NCBI RefSeq assembly: GCF_003289645.1
Contig: NZ_QLYX01000010.1
Coordinates: 186,001 to 250,000 of the forward strand
DNA: 64,000 nucleotides
Reading direction: 5' to 3'
Source of the DNA: Actinomadura craniellae
GTDB lineage: Bacteria > Actinomycetota > Actinomycetes > Streptosporangiales > Streptosporangiaceae
Below the pieces are notes generated by a model, which was given only the letters and a program-made list of their open reading frames with translations, was not told where the DNA came from and did not search any database. Both the position numbers and the translations under genes were made by a program. Shown here piece after piece: positions 9,799-19,345 of this stretch (positions within the stretch are counted from its first letter, which is position 1; the number at the start of each line of letters is the position of its first letter).

Positions 9799-10278
9799 AT
9801 GGGCGATTTCTACGACTTCTTCCTGACGCTGAACCTCCGCCCCGTCCTCTCGGCGGCCGAGCTCGCCGAGCTGCGCTGGCACCTGGGCCTCGGCCCGCAG
9901 CCGGCGGAACTGACGATCCTCACCGACTTCCCCGAAGTCGTCCTGGACGAGAACGGGAAGGCCGAGGTGGACGACAACGGCGACTGGCGGGTGGAAAACG
10001 CGCCACGCCCGGTCCTGGCCCGGCGAGGTGCGGCCTGGAGGCTCGGCGGAGCGCTGTTCTCCCTCCTGGAGCCCCGCACCGAGGGCTGGGCCCTGACGAC
10101 CCGCCAGGAACTACACCCCGACGAGTACCAGCACGTGGACCGGCTACTCGACTGGCTGGGTTCCCGGGCCAACAGCGACTTCGGCTGCTACGCCGGCTAC
10201 GAACGCTTCTACGAAGAGGACACGATCACCCGACGTTTGGTGATCGAAGACTCCACAATCCGCAGACGCGAACCCTGA
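9799..10278 (+). CDS. Hypothetical protein, 159 aa
   Basis: I do not recognise a named domain. The protein is acidic and soluble, rich in Trp and Leu, begins MGDFYDFFLTLNLRP and ends in a charged ITRRLVIEDSTIRRREP. Codon usage is typical of the neighbouring genes, so it is likely genuine. It has no counterpart in the mycobacterial gene order, and it converges with the RDD gene with a 6-base gap. No membrane segment or signal peptide is seen. Confidence 0.7.
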   Translation: MGDFYDFFLTLNLRPVLSAAELAELRWHLGLGPQPAELTILTDFPEVVLDENGKAEVDDNGDWRVENAPRPVLARRGAAWRLGGALFSLLEPRTEGWALTTRQELHPDEYQHVDRLLDWLGSRANSDFGCYAGYERFYEEDTITRRLVIEDSTIRRREP

Positions 10279-10284
10279 AACGTT

Positions 10285-10776
10285 CTAAACACTGTTGATC
10301 ACGACGGTGTTGGCGGCCCGGTCGTGGAGGCCGCGGCTGTCGCGGTCCCACAGCAGGGCGGGGACGATCAGCAGCAGCAGGAACGTCCGTACCAGCGACC
10401 AGCCCAGGCCGACCGGGCGCCCGTCGAGCCGGGCCACCCGGATGCCGCACAGCCGCTTGCCGATGCTCATTCCCAGCAGCCCGGTGAGCAGCCACACCTC
10501 CAGGGCGAACACTCCGGTGGACGTCCAACTCCGGATCTGGCCGCTCCACTCGAAGGTGCGGGCCAGGAAGGCGGCCACGACCGCGGCGAGCAGCAGGTCG
10601 ACCAGCAGCGCGACGAGCCGCCGCCCGTACCCGGCCACGGAGCCCGGGCCCTTCTCGGGTAGGCCGAGCCGCTCCCCCGGATATCCCAGGTCGACTCCGG
10701 CCGAGCGCACTCCGCCCAGCCACGATCCGGTCCAGCGCGACCGCTCGGCCTCTCGCCGTTCGCCACCACTACCCAT
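10285..10776 (-). CDS. RDD family membrane protein
   Basis: A 163-aa protein with the RDD domain: GYGRRLVALLVDLLLAAVVAAF gives the Arg-Asp pair and first helix, GMSIGKRLCGIRVARLDG is the family's central motif, and a last helix precedes RDSRGLHDRAANTVVI. There are three membrane helices. It is the Rv2219A counterpart beside glnA1. I chose ATG 10776 (MGSGGERREAERSRW); longer in-frame starts up to 10938 would run across the glnA1 regulatory region. The role is unknown; RDD proteins have been linked to ion or metabolite transport. Confidence 0.85.
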   Translation of the reverse strand: MGSGGERREAERSRWTGSWLGGVRSAGVDLGYPGERLGLPEKGPGSVAGYGRRLVALLVDLLLAAVVAAFLARTFEWSGQIRSWTSTGVFALEVWLLTGLLGMSIGKRLCGIRVARLDGRPVGLGWSLVRTFLLLLIVPALLWDRDSRGLHDRAANTVVINSV

Positions 10777-10889
10777 GGGACCACGGTATCGGCCCGCACC
10801 GGACGGTAGAGTCCGGGTGAGGGACTCCCCGGGCCGCGACACCGCCGAACAGGTGGGTGAACGCTCCGTTTGCCCACGAAAAACGCCTC

Positions 10890-10927
10890 GTAACACAGGC
10901 GAAACACATGGGACACGGCAGAGAAAC
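10890..10927 (+). promoter_or_regulatory. GlnR operator (four half-sites) upstream of glnA1
   Basis: Four pentamers are spaced by exactly six bases: GTAAC (10890-10894), GAAAC (10901-10905), GACAC (10912-10916) and GAAAC (10923-10927). This is the actinobacterial GlnR box gTnAC-n6-GAAAC repeated twice, with a single deviation in the third half-site. TATACG at 10946-10951 is a plausible -10 of the regulated promoter. Confidence 0.85.
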
Positions 10928-10977
10928 GGCCACCTCATAGCGTCCTATACGCCAAAAAAGCGCCCCAAGGAGGTTGG

Positions 10978-12402
10978 ATGTTCAGCAGCGCCGGAGAGGT
11001 CCTGAGCTATATCGAGAGCGAGGGAGTGCGGTTCGTCGATTGCAGGTTCGTGGACCTGCCGGGCACCGTGCAGCACTTCACGTTCCCGGCCGAGAACTTC
11101 GGTGAGAACGTCTTCACCGACGGTCTCATGTTCGACGGCTCGTCGATCCGCGGCTTCCAGGAGATCCACGAGTCCGACATGCTTCTGCTGCCGGACCCGA
11201 CCACCGCGGTGCTCGACCCGTTCCGTCAGCACAAGACCCTGAACATCTCGTTCTTCGTGCACGACCCGCTGACCGGCGAGCCGTACAGCCGCGACCCGCG
11301 CAACGTCGCCAAGAAGGCGCAGGACTACCTGCGCAGCACCGGCATCGCCGACACGGTGTACTTCGGCCCGGAGGCCGAGTTCTACATCTTCGACGACGTG
11401 CGCTTCGAGACCAAGCAGAACGCCGGCTACTACTACCTCGACTCGATCGAGGGCGCGTGGAACACCGGTCGCGAGGAGCAGGGCGGCAACCTGGGCTCCA
11501 AGACCCCGTACAAGGGCGGCTACTTCCCCGTCCCGCCGGCCGACCACTACACCGACCTGCGGTCGGAGATGGTCGAGAAGCTGATCGAGGTCGGCATCAC
11601 CGTCGAGATGCAGCACCACGAGGTGGGCACCGCCGGCCAGGCCGAGATCGACTTCCGCTTCGGCGAGATGCTCACCACCGCCGACCAGCTCATGCTGTAC
11701 AAGTACGTGGTCAAGAGCGTCGCCCGGGCGGCCGGCAAGACCGTCACCTTCATGCCGAAGCCCATCTTCGGTGACAACGGCTCGGGCATGCACTGCCACC
11801 AGTCGCTGTGGAAGGACGGCTCGCCGCTGTTCTACGACGAGGTCGGCTACGCCGGGCTCTCGGACACGGCCCGCTGGTACATCGGCGGCCTGCTCAAGCA
11901 CGCCCCGGCGCTGCTGGCCTTCACCAACCCGACCGTCAACTCCTACCACCGGCTGGTGCCGGGGTACGAGGCGCCGGTCAACCTGGTGTACTCGCAGCGG
12001 AACCGCTCGGCCTGCATCCGGATCCCGCTGACGGGCTCCAACCCCAAGGCCAAGCGCATCGAGTTCCGGGTGCCGGACCCGTCCTGCAACCCGTACTTCG
12101 CCTTCTCGGCGATGCTGATGGCCGGCATCGACGGCATCAAGAACAAGATCGAGCCGGTCGAGCCGGTCGACAAGGACCTCTACGAGCTGCCGCCCGAGGA
12201 GGCCCGCAACATCCCGCAGGTGCCGGGCTCGCTGGAGGCCGTGCTCAACGCGCTGGAGGCCGACCACGACTTCCTGCTCGAGGGCGGCGTCTTCACCCAG
12301 GACCTGATCGACACCTGGATCAGCTACAAGCGCGAGAACGAGCTGGACCCGATCCGGCTCCGCCCGCACCCGCACGAGTTCGAGCTCTACTACGACGTGT
12401 GA
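10978..12402 (+). CDS. glnA: Glutamine synthetase type I
   Basis: This dodecameric cytosolic enzyme makes glutamine from glutamate, ammonia and ATP. It has the beta-grasp FDGSSIRGF region, the catalytic [10 protein letters not shown] motif, the [15 protein letters not shown] loop and the NRSACIRIP glutamate flap. The adenylylation loop [11 protein letters not shown] puts the modifiable tyrosine at residue 402, so it is a target of the GlnE encoded downstream. At 474 aa it has the usual GSI-beta length. A strong AAGGAGG at 10967-10973 precedes ATG 10978. A GlnR box upstream indicates nitrogen-limited induction. Confidence 0.98.
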   Translation: MFSSAGEVLSYIESEGVRFVDCRFVDLPGTVQHFTFPAENFGENVFTDGLMFDGSSIRGFQEIHESDMLLLPDPTTAVLDPFRQHKTLNISFFVHDPLTGEPYSRDPRNVAKKAQDYLRSTGIADTVYFGPEAEFYIFDDVRFETKQNAGYYYLDSIEGAWNTGREEQGGNLGSKTPYKGGYFPVPPADHYTDLRSEMVEKLIEVGITVEMQHHEVGTAGQAEIDFRFGEMLTTADQLMLYKYVVKSVARAAGKTVTFMPKPIFGDNGSGMHCHQSLWKDGSPLFYDEVGYAGLSDTARWYIGGLLKHAPALLAFTNPTVNSYHRLVPGYEAPVNLVYSQRNRSACIRIPLTGSNPKAKRIEFRVPDPSCNPYFAFSAMLMAGIDGIKNKIEPVEPVDKDLYELPPEEARNIPQVPGSLEAVLNALEADHDFLLEGGVFTQDLIDTWISYKRENELDPIRLRPHPHEFELYYDV

Positions 12403-12406
12403 TCGA

Positions 12407-12432
12407 CGGCGCGCCCCGGGCGGGGCGCGCCG
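12407..12432 (+). terminator. glnA1 terminator hairpin
   Basis: An 11-bp perfect GC stem (12407-12417 with 12422-12432) and a 4-base loop begin five bases after the glnA stop. The remaining 12433-12808 holds no convincing gene, only a tandem CTCGTGAGG pair and a possible GGAGG at 12779-12783 before the next gene. Confidence 0.8.
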
Positions 12433-12808
12433 CTCGTGAGGCTCGTGAGGAAGGCCGTCGGCCGTTCGTCCGTTCAGGGCGCGGTCGGCGGCCTTCTTCG
12501 TGCGATCGGCGCCGTGGCGGGCGGGGAACGGCCGGGCGCTCGGACGAAGGTCTCTCGCAAGATCTGAGGCGGCGATCCTCCTGTGGTAGGAGGTCACCGC
12601 GGGCGAAGGCGCGGGCGTCCCATCCCCGGAGTGGGGGCGTCCCTGAGCAGGTCCGCGCAGCTCAGCGGGCACTCAGATACCCCAGACCCCGAGTCGTATC
12701 CCCCGTAAGGCCCCCTTTTTACCCCAGGGTCGTACTACTCAGGTCTGAGGTGAAGACCGTCCGCCCCGGTGATCACACGGAGGTGAATGCGGGGCAAAGA
12801 TAAAGGTC

Positions 12809-13672
12809 ATGCCCGTACAAGCCGCCGTCGTCGCCGCGGACCACGGCACAGCCGGCGCTCCACCCATCTCGCCCGCGACCCGCCCCGTACCGCGCGGGCC
12901 GATCTCCGCGCCGCCGCTGCGGCGGGAGATCCTGCTGATCGCGGCCTTCTACATCGCCTACTCCCTGATCCGGGTGGCGATCAACCGGATGGGCACCTCC
13001 TCGGCGTTCGGCCACGCCCACCAGATCCTCGCCCTGGAGCGGTCGGTCGGTATCGACGTCGAACTCGGGCTCAACCAGGCGCTGCTCGGGATGCCCTGGC
13101 TGGCCCGCGGCGCCAACCTCTTCTACGCCACGGCCCACTTCGCCGTCACGCTGGCCCTGCTCGTCTGGGTCCACCGGCACCGCCCCGCGCACTACCGGTG
13201 GTTGCGCACGGCGCTGATGGCCGCCACCGCGCTGGCGCTGCTGGGCTTCTGGCTCTACCCGCTGGCCCCGCCGCGCTTCCTGTCCGGCGAGGGGTACGTC
13301 GATCCGGTGGTGGTCCTGCACTCGGTGGGCCTGTACTCCAGCGACGCCTCCGGGGCACTCGCCAACCAGTACGCGGCCATGCCCTCCATGCACGCGGGAT
13401 GGGCACTGTGGTGCGGGCTCGTCCTGGTGCTCCTCGCCGGACGCCGCTGGGTCAAGGTGCTCGGCGCGCTCTACCCGGTGGTGACGGTGCTCGTCATCCT
13501 GTCGACCGCCAACCACTACGTGCTGGACGCCGCCGCCGGATTCGCCCTGGTCGGGTTGGCACTTATCGGAGCGTTCTTGCTGTACCGGAAAAAGGCCGTA
13601 ATACCCAATACACCCGGGCGGATTGTGACCGACTCGGCATCTTCTCCCAGCGTTCACCCCCTTCACGTCTGA
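12809..13672 (+). CDS. PAP2-superfamily membrane protein (first of a tandem pair)
   Basis: A 287-aa polytopic membrane protein with about six helices. The type 2 phosphatidic acid phosphatase-like motifs SMHAGWALW (phosphatase motif 2) and NHYVLDAAAG (motif 3) are intact. The family also includes inositol-phosphorylceramide synthase-like transferases of actinobacteria, so it may handle phospholipid or polyprenyl phosphate head groups at the outer membrane face. It is followed after 13 bases by a paralogue with the same layout, evidence of tandem duplication. Confidence 0.85.
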   Translation: MPVQAAVVAADHGTAGAPPISPATRPVPRGPISAPPLRREILLIAAFYIAYSLIRVAINRMGTSSAFGHAHQILALERSVGIDVELGLNQALLGMPWLARGANLFYATAHFAVTLALLVWVHRHRPAHYRWLRTALMAATALALLGFWLYPLAPPRFLSGEGYVDPVVVLHSVGLYSSDASGALANQYAAMPSMHAGWALWCGLVLVLLAGRRWVKVLGALYPVVTVLVILSTANHYVLDAAAGFALVGLALIGAFLLYRKKAVIPNTPGRIVTDSASSPSVHPLHV

Positions 13673-13685
13673 GAGTCTATGGATC

Positions 13686-14465
13686 ATGGTCAGGTCCGCG
13701 GTCGCCCCCGCCGCCAAGACGAGCGTCACCACACCGGTCGGAGGCGCCGGACGTCCCCGCTGGTGGGCTGAGATCCTGCTCATCGCCGTCTGTTACGTGG
13801 CGTACTCGTTCGTCCGCAACCTGGTCCCCTCCGACCACGCCGGGTCGGTGCAGCGGGCCTACCAGTTGCTGGAAGCGCAGCGGGCCCTGCACCTGGACAT
13901 CGAGCTCGCCGTCAACCGGTTCTTCGTCGACGTGCACTGGCTGGGCGTCGCGGCCAACTACTACTACGCCACGCTGCACTTCGGGGTGACCGCCGGCGTG
14001 CTGCTCTGGCTGTACGTCCGGCACCCGAGCCGGTACGTCACCTACCGCTGGCTGCTGTTCTCCACCACCGTGACGGCGCTGATCGGGTTCTGGTTCTTCC
14101 CACTCGCCCCGCCGCGGATGCTGCCCGGCTACGTCGACACGGTGATCGCCTTCAACACCTGGGGACTGTACGACTCCTCGCCGGTGGCGACCGTATCCAA
14201 CCAGTACGCGGCCATGCCGTCCCTGCACACGGCGTGGTCGCTGTGGTGCTGCCTGGCCGTGCTGGCGATCGTCCGGCGCACCTGGGTCAAGGTCCTGGCC
14301 GTGGCGTACCCGGTGGTCACCGTCGTGGTCATCCTGGGCACCGCCAACCACTTCATCCTCGACGCCGTCGCCGGGGCGGGACTGCTGGTGGCCTGCCAGG
14401 CGACGGGGATCGCCGGGCTCGTCGTCTACCGGAGGCGGGCGGCCGCGCCGGCGGCCGCCGGCTGA
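13686..14465 (+). CDS. PAP2-superfamily membrane protein (second of a tandem pair)
   Basis: This 259-aa paralogue of the preceding protein shares the same helices and motifs, here SLHTAWSLW and NHFILDAVAG, and both carry the identical stretch NQYAAMPS before motif 2. Start is ATG 13686. It is presumably cotranscribed with its partner. Its 3' end overlaps the convergent glycosyltransferase gene by 40 bases, so the last ten or so Ala-rich codons are read on both strands. Confidence 0.85.
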   Translation: MVRSAVAPAAKTSVTTPVGGAGRPRWWAEILLIAVCYVAYSFVRNLVPSDHAGSVQRAYQLLEAQRALHLDIELAVNRFFVDVHWLGVAANYYYATLHFGVTAGVLLWLYVRHPSRYVTYRWLLFSTTVTALIGFWFFPLAPPRMLPGYVDTVIAFNTWGLYDSSPVATVSNQYAAMPSLHTAWSLWCCLAVLAIVRRTWVKVLAVAYPVVTVVVILGTANHFILDAVAGAGLLVACQATGIAGLVVYRRRAAAPAAAG

Positions 14466-16147
14466 CGGGCGTACAGCACGCTGCCGTCCACGACCTCCAC
14501 CGGCCGGTACCCCGCCAGGAGGTACCGGTGGAACCGGCCGATCCGGTCGGGCGCGTAGGGGGCGCCGCGCGAGTCGTCAACCACCAGCGCGGGCGGACGG
14601 CGGCGCAGGTCGGCCTCGAAGTCCCGCCACACCCCCTCGGGCGCGAACCGCTCCCCCACCCGGGACGCGTCGCGGCCCCCGCCGAAGTTGGTCATGAATC
14701 CCGCCGACAGGAACCGGGTCGCCGCCGGCCGCCGGGACCACCAGTAGATCCGCGGGTCCATCCCCCAGACGAGAATGGCCGCCCCCGGCTCCGTACGGGC
14801 CCGTACCCGCTCGGCGACCAACTCGGCATGCCGGTCCTTACCCGCCGGCCACACCAGCGCCAGCGCCACGAAGACGGCCGCGGCGGTGAGCCCGTAACCC
14901 AGCGGGGCCAGGGGCAGCCGCGGGCGCGTCGCCGCGGCGCGGGCCGCCAGCAGCACCACCGGCGGCAGCAGCAACAGGAAGTAGTGGCCGAAGAAGTGCA
15001 GGCTGGTGCAGACCCCCGCCACGGCGACCACCAGCCAGAGCCAGAGATCCCCCCGGCCGCGCCGGGCACGATCCGCTCCCGCGAGCAGCACCGCGCCGAG
15101 GTTGGCCAGCAGGAAGATGCCCAGGCCGCCCAGGCCGCGGAGCGCCACCCGGTCCCACGCGCCGGACACGTTCGTGTAGCCCCCGTTGCCGAACACCACC
15201 CAGAACCAGAAGTCCGCCCAGCCCACCCGCGCCGCCGCCGCCCCGACGACCGCCAGGAACACCCCGCCGGCCGAGAGCACGCCCCGCCGCCCCGCCGCCC
15301 GCCAGGCCAGCCAGAGCACCGGCAGCAGCACACCACCCGCCGCCTGCAGGGTGAGGGCGGCGACCGCGGCCGCGCCACCCGCCGCGGCGAACCGGCGCCG
15401 GTCGGCCAGCAGCACCGCCGCCGCGACGGCCGGCAACGCGAAGACCTCGAAGTTGGCGGCCTGCGCGTCCTCCGGCGACAGGCCGGCGCTGCCCACCACG
15501 TAGAGCAGCCCGGCCACCAGACCCGCCCGGCCGCCCCAGCGGCCCCGGGCCGCGGCCGCCAGCAGCAGCGCGGTGGCCAGGTGCGCGGCCAGCGCCAGGC
15601 CGTGCATCACCCAGACGGTGGCGTTCCCGGCCAGCTGGTGCACCAGCAGGTAGAGCGCGGGCAGCAACGGCGGCTTGCGGTCGGCGACGATCTCGTAGAA
15701 CCCGCCGGCTCCCCCGTCCAAGGCCCGCGCCTGGACGGCGACGAACGCCTCGTCGGCGTTCCAGACCTCCCGCAGGAACACCGGCAGATGCACGACCAGG
15801 ACCAAAGCCAGGAAGAGCGGGAGCTGTGTTTGCCTGGCGCGCTGTGTTGGCTTGGCGCTCGTTCCTCGCGCTTGTCGCGGCGCCCTGTTTGCTTGGCTCG
15901 CTTCGCTCGCGAGTCGCGGCGCCTTCGGCGCGCCGTCTTCCCTCGTCGCGGTGAAGATCGCTCGTTCCTCACGATCTTCACCGCTCCTCAGTCCAGACGG
16001 CGCGGGCGCCGCTCCCTTTTCGCCTCGCTGCGCATCGGCACCCGTCTCGTCCTTGGCTTCGTGATCCGGATGAGGGGGCGCTGGTGGGGTGGGGAGGGTA
16101 TCCCCGTCCTGCTGCGCGTCGGCGTCCTGGTCCGCCTCGCGGGACAT
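14426..16147 (-). CDS. GT-C (ArnT/PMT-like) glycosyltransferase, polytopic
   Basis: A 573-aa protein whose part after residue 105 is a multi-helix GT-C glycosyltransferase: FLREVWNADEAFVAVQARAL holds the catalytic acidic motif of the first external loop and DRKPPLLPALYLLV the conserved second motif. About ten helices follow, then a soluble C-terminus. It would transfer sugars from polyprenyl-phosphate donors at the outer face; the acceptor is unknown. The first 105 residues are low-complexity and include SGEDREERAIFTATREDG, which is encoded by a repeated palindromic DNA element also seen at 34.6-34.9 kb. The ancestral start may lie nearer 15830; ATG 16147 is used because the frame stays open. 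Confidence 0.75.
   Translation of the reverse strand: MSREADQDADAQQDGDTLPTPPAPPHPDHEAKDETGADAQRGEKGAAPAPSGLRSGEDREERAIFTATREDGAPKAPRLASEASQANRAPRQARGTSAKPTQRARQTQLPLFLALVLVVHLPVFLREVWNADEAFVAVQARALDGGAGGFYEIVADRKPPLLPALYLLVHQLAGNATVWVMHGLALAAHLATALLLAAAARGRWGGRAGLVAGLLYVVGSAGLSPEDAQAANFEVFALPAVAAAVLLADRRRFAAAGGAAAVAALTLQAAGGVLLPVLWLAWRAAGRRGVLSAGGVFLAVVGAAAARVGWADFWFWVVFGNGGYTNVSGAWDRVALRGLGGLGIFLLANLGAVLLAGADRARRGRGDLWLWLVVAVAGVCTSLHFFGHYFLLLLPPVVLLAARAAATRPRLPLAPLGYGLTAAAVFVALALVWPAGKDRHAELVAERVRARTEPGAAILVWGMDPRIYWWSRRPAATRFLSAGFMTNFGGGRDASRVGERFAPEGVWRDFEADLRRRPPALVVDDSRGAPYAPDRIGRFHRYLLAGYRPVEVVDGSVLYARQPAAAGAAARLR
15836..16005. repeat. Palindromic repeat element inside the glycosyltransferase 5' region
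   Basis: An 11-bp inverted repeat (15950-15960 with 15972-15982) encloses the loop CTCGTTCCTCA. It has a second CGCTCGTTCCTCGCG copy near 15857 and GGCGCC-bounded palindromes between. The core GATC-n-CTCGTTCCTC-n-CGATC is the reverse complement of the core of the 86-bp repeats at 34605-34948. The DNA is read in frame as low-complexity residues. Confidence 0.7.
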
Positions 16148-16267
16148 CGGCTGAGGTCTCCAGGATGGTCGGCGGGAACAGTGGGCAAGGCCGGCAAAAT
16201 GGGCAGGGTGGGGCTGGTGATCACTCCTGGGCAGGATATGCGGGATATGTCGTGCTACGCGGCGAAA

Positions 16268-19200
16268 TCAGGGGGTTGCGCCGTAGAAGACCCGCTCGAC
16301 CACCGCGCGGGCGCGGCGGGCGTGCCGCCGGTAGTCCTCCAGTAGATCACCGGTGCCTGGGTAGCCGAGCACCCGGGTCACCGCCGACCGCTCCTTGTGG
16401 TGGTCGGTGGGCAGCAGGTCGGAGGCCCGGCCGCGGACCAGCATGATCGACCCGCGGATCCGGGTGGCCAGGCACCAGGCGTCCGACAGCACCTTGGCGT
16501 CGGCGGCGTCCAGCAGGTCCGCCGCCACCGCCGCGTCGAGCGCGGCGAGGGTGCGGGTGGTGCGCAGCCCTGGCACCTCGTGGGCGTGCTGCAACTGGAG
16601 CAACTGCGCGACCCACTCCACGTCCGACAGGCCGCCCGGGCCGAGCTTGGTGTGCAGCCGGCGCTCGACACCGCGGGGCAGCCGTTCGGACTCCATCCGG
16701 GCCTTCAGCCGCCGGATCTCGCGGACGGCCCGGTCGTCGATGCCATCCTCCGGCCAGCGGATCGGGTCGATCAGGGTGCGGAACCGCCCGCTCAGGTCCG
16801 GGTCCCCGATGATCGGGTCGGCCCGCAGCAGGGCCTGGCTCTCCCACGGCGCCGACCAGCGCGCGTAGTAGGCGGCGTACGACGCCAGCGTGCGCACCAG
16901 CGGGCCCTGGCGGCCCTCCGGGCGCAGGTTGGGGTCGATCTCCAGCGGCGGGTCGGCGGCGGGCAGGGCGAGCAGCCGGCGCAGTTCCTCGGCGACCGCG
17001 TGCGCGGCCGTGGCGGCCTCCCGGTCGTCGGCGCCGGGCAGCGGGTCGTGCACGAACATCACGTCGGCGTCGCTGCCGTAGCCGAGCTCGTGGCCGCCGA
17101 ACCGGCCCATCGCCACGATCGCCAGCCGGGTCGGCAGCGGGTTCCCGCGGTCCAGCTCGATCCTGTGCGTGGCGGCCCGCAGCGCCGCCTCGATCGTGAC
17201 CGTCGCGATGTCGGTCAGCGCCTCGCCCACGGTGGGCACATCCACCAGGTCCAGCAGGTCGGCCACCGCCACCCGGAACAGCTCGCGGCGGCGCAGCGCG
17301 CGGACCGCGGACACGGCATCCTCGGCCGACGCCCCGGCCCCCTTGCCGGCGTCGACGTTCCGGCGCACCTTGTCCAGCGCCTCGGTGCGCAGCGTGCCGA
17401 ACGGGCGCGGCACCAGCTCGGCTCCGGGGGTGGTGGTGCGCTCCACCGGCTCGCCGGGGCCGGCCTGCTCACCGCTGAGCATGGCCACCGCCTCGGGTGC
17501 GCGCAGCAGCAGGTCGGTGGCGTACCGGCTGGAGGCCAGCACCCAGGCCATCCGCTCGGCCACGGTGACCTCGTCGCGCAGCAGCCGCAGGTACCAGGGG
17601 GTGGTGCCGAGCTCGTCGCTGACCTTCCGGAAGCCGAGCAGCCCGGCGTCGGGGTCGGGGGCGTCGGCGAACCAGCCGAGCATGACCGGCAGCAGCGTGC
17701 GCTGGATCGCGGCCCGCCGGGAGACCCCGGCGGTCAGCGCCTCGATGTGCCGCAGCGCCCCGGCCGGGTCGTTGAACCCCAGCGCCGTCAACCGGGTGCG
17801 GGCCGCCTCGGGGCTGAGCCGCGCCTCGTCCTCGGGCAGCCGGGCCACCGCGCGCAGCAGCGGCCGGTAGAACAGCTTCTCGTGGATGCGGCGCACCTCG
17901 CGGGCGTGCCGCCGCCAGAGCGCGCTGAACTCGCCCACCGGGTCGGTGCGCAGCCCGAGCGCCCGGCCCAGCCGGCGCAGCCCCTCGTCGTCGTCGGGCA
18001 CCAGGTGGGTGCGGCGCAGCCGGTGCAGCTGGACCAGGTGCTCCACCTTGCGCAGGAAGCGGTAGGCGGACGTGAGCACCGCGGCGTCGTCGCGCCCCAC
18101 GTACCCGCCCTGGGAGAGGGCGGTCAGCGCGTCCAGGGTGCCGGCCTGGCGCAGCAGGTCATCGCCCCGGCCGTGCACCAGTTGCAGGAGCTGGACGGCG
18201 AACTCCACGTCGCGCAGCCCGCCGGGGCCCAGCTTGAGCTGGCGGTCGGCCTCGCCGGTGCGCTGGTGCAGGTGCGCCTCGACCCGGCGGCGCATCGCCT
18301 GGACGTCCTCGACGAAGTCCTCCCCCGCGGCGGCCTTCCACACCAGGGGGGTCAGCGCGTCGAGGTAGGCCTGGCCCAGCTCCGCGTCGCCGGCGACCGG
18401 GCGCGCCTTCAGCAGCGCCTGGTACTCCCAGGTCTTGGCCCAGCGCTCGTAGTAGGCCCGGTGGCTGGCGAGGGTACGGACGAGGGGGCCGGCCTTGCCC
18501 TCGGGGCGCAGGGCCGCGTCGACCTCCCACAGCGCCCCCTCGGGGGTGCTGGCCGAGCACGCCCGCATCACCGCCGAGGCCAGCCGGGTGGCGGTGCGCA
18601 GGGCGCGGTCCTCGGCCTGGCCGGGCGCCGCCTCGGCCACGAAGATCACGTCGACGTCGCTGACGTAGTTGAGTTCCCGGCCGCCGCACTTGCCCATGCC
18701 GATCACCGCCAGCCGGCAGCTGTCGGACTCGGGGACCTCGGCGCGGGCCACGGCCAGCCCGGCCTCCAGCGCCGCGGCGGCCAGGTCGGCGAGTTCGGCG
18801 GCGACCTCGCTCACGTCGGCGACGCCGATCAGGTCCCGGCCGGCCAGGCGCAGCAGGTGCCGGCGGTACTCCACCCGCAGCGCCACCAGCGTGTCGGTGC
18901 CGGGCTCGGCCGCCCGGGGACCGGGGTCGGCCGGATCGGCGCCCACGGCCCGCAGCAGGTCACCGCGCAGGGATTCGGCCGACGGACGTTGGACCGCTCC
19001 ACCGACGGACCAGACCCGCCAGTGCTCGGGATGGCGCACCAGGTGATCGCCCAGCGCCTCGCTCACCCCGAGCACGGCCAGCAGGTGCGCCCGGGCCTCG
19101 CCGTCGCCGGCCAGGGCGGCCCGTTCGGCGGCGTCCAGCCGGGACAGCAGGCGCAGCAGCCCCCGGAGGGCCAGATCGGGGTCGGCGGTGGCGCCCAGCG

Positions 19201-19345
19201 CGTCGAACAGGTCGTCGTCGAGGACGACCTGTGACTCGCGCTCGGCGTCGGCCAGCAGGCTCTCGGCCCGTGCGGTGTCGGTGAAGCCCAGCCGGGCGAG
19301 TCGCCCGGCCAGAGATGGACGGCGGTTCGGTGTCCACTCGCTCAC
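16268..19345 (-). CDS. glnE: Glutamine synthetase adenylyltransferase/adenylyl-removing enzyme
   Basis: This bifunctional regulator attaches AMP to, or removes it from, the GlnA1 tyrosine. The protein (1025 aa) contains two nucleotidyltransferase domains, each followed by a helical GlnD-UR-like domain. The N-terminal motif GMGKCGGRELNYVSDVDV (near residue 216) belongs to the deadenylylase half, and AMGRFGGHELGYGSDADV (near residue 741) to the adenylylase half. Both keep the catalytic Asp pair, so both activities should be intact. I use GTG 19345 (MSEWTPNRRPSLAGRLARLGF); a TTG at 19366 would add seven residues. It lies downstream of glnA2 on the same strand with a 150-base gap. Confidence 0.96.
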   Translation of the reverse strand: MSEWTPNRRPSLAGRLARLGFTDTARAESLLADAERESQVVLDDDLFDALGATADPDLALRGLLRLLSRLDAAERAALAGDGEARAHLLAVLGVSEALGDHLVRHPEHWRVWSVGGAVQRPSAESLRGDLLRAVGADPADPGPRAAEPGTDTLVALRVEYRRHLLRLAGRDLIGVADVSEVAAELADLAAAALEAGLAVARAEVPESDSCRLAVIGMGKCGGRELNYVSDVDVIFVAEAAPGQAEDRALRTATRLASAVMRACSASTPEGALWEVDAALRPEGKAGPLVRTLASHRAYYERWAKTWEYQALLKARPVAGDAELGQAYLDALTPLVWKAAAGEDFVEDVQAMRRRVEAHLHQRTGEADRQLKLGPGGLRDVEFAVQLLQLVHGRGDDLLRQAGTLDALTALSQGGYVGRDDAAVLTSAYRFLRKVEHLVQLHRLRRTHLVPDDDEGLRRLGRALGLRTDPVGEFSALWRRHAREVRRIHEKLFYRPLLRAVARLPEDEARLSPEAARTRLTALGFNDPAGALRHIEALTAGVSRRAAIQRTLLPVMLGWFADAPDPDAGLLGFRKVSDELGTTPWYLRLLRDEVTVAERMAWVLASSRYATDLLLRAPEAVAMLSGEQAGPGEPVERTTTPGAELVPRPFGTLRTEALDKVRRNVDAGKGAGASAEDAVSAVRALRRRELFRVAVADLLDLVDVPTVGEALTDIATVTIEAALRAATHRIELDRGNPLPTRLAIVAMGRFGGHELGYGSDADVMFVHDPLPGADDREAATAAHAVAEELRRLLALPAADPPLEIDPNLRPEGRQGPLVRTLASYAAYYARWSAPWESQALLRADPIIGDPDLSGRFRTLIDPIRWPEDGIDDRAVREIRRLKARMESERLPRGVERRLHTKLGPGGLSDVEWVAQLLQLQHAHEVPGLRTTRTLAALDAAVAADLLDAADAKVLSDAWCLATRIRGSIMLVRGRASDLLPTDHHKERSAVTRVLGYPGTGDLLEDYRRHARRARAVVERVFYGATP

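Noticed and set aside
12433..12808. Open plus-strand frame continuing through the glnA1-PAP2 gap
   Set aside because: It is an Arg/Gly-rich continuation of a glnA1 shadow frame without ribosome site or recognisable domain.
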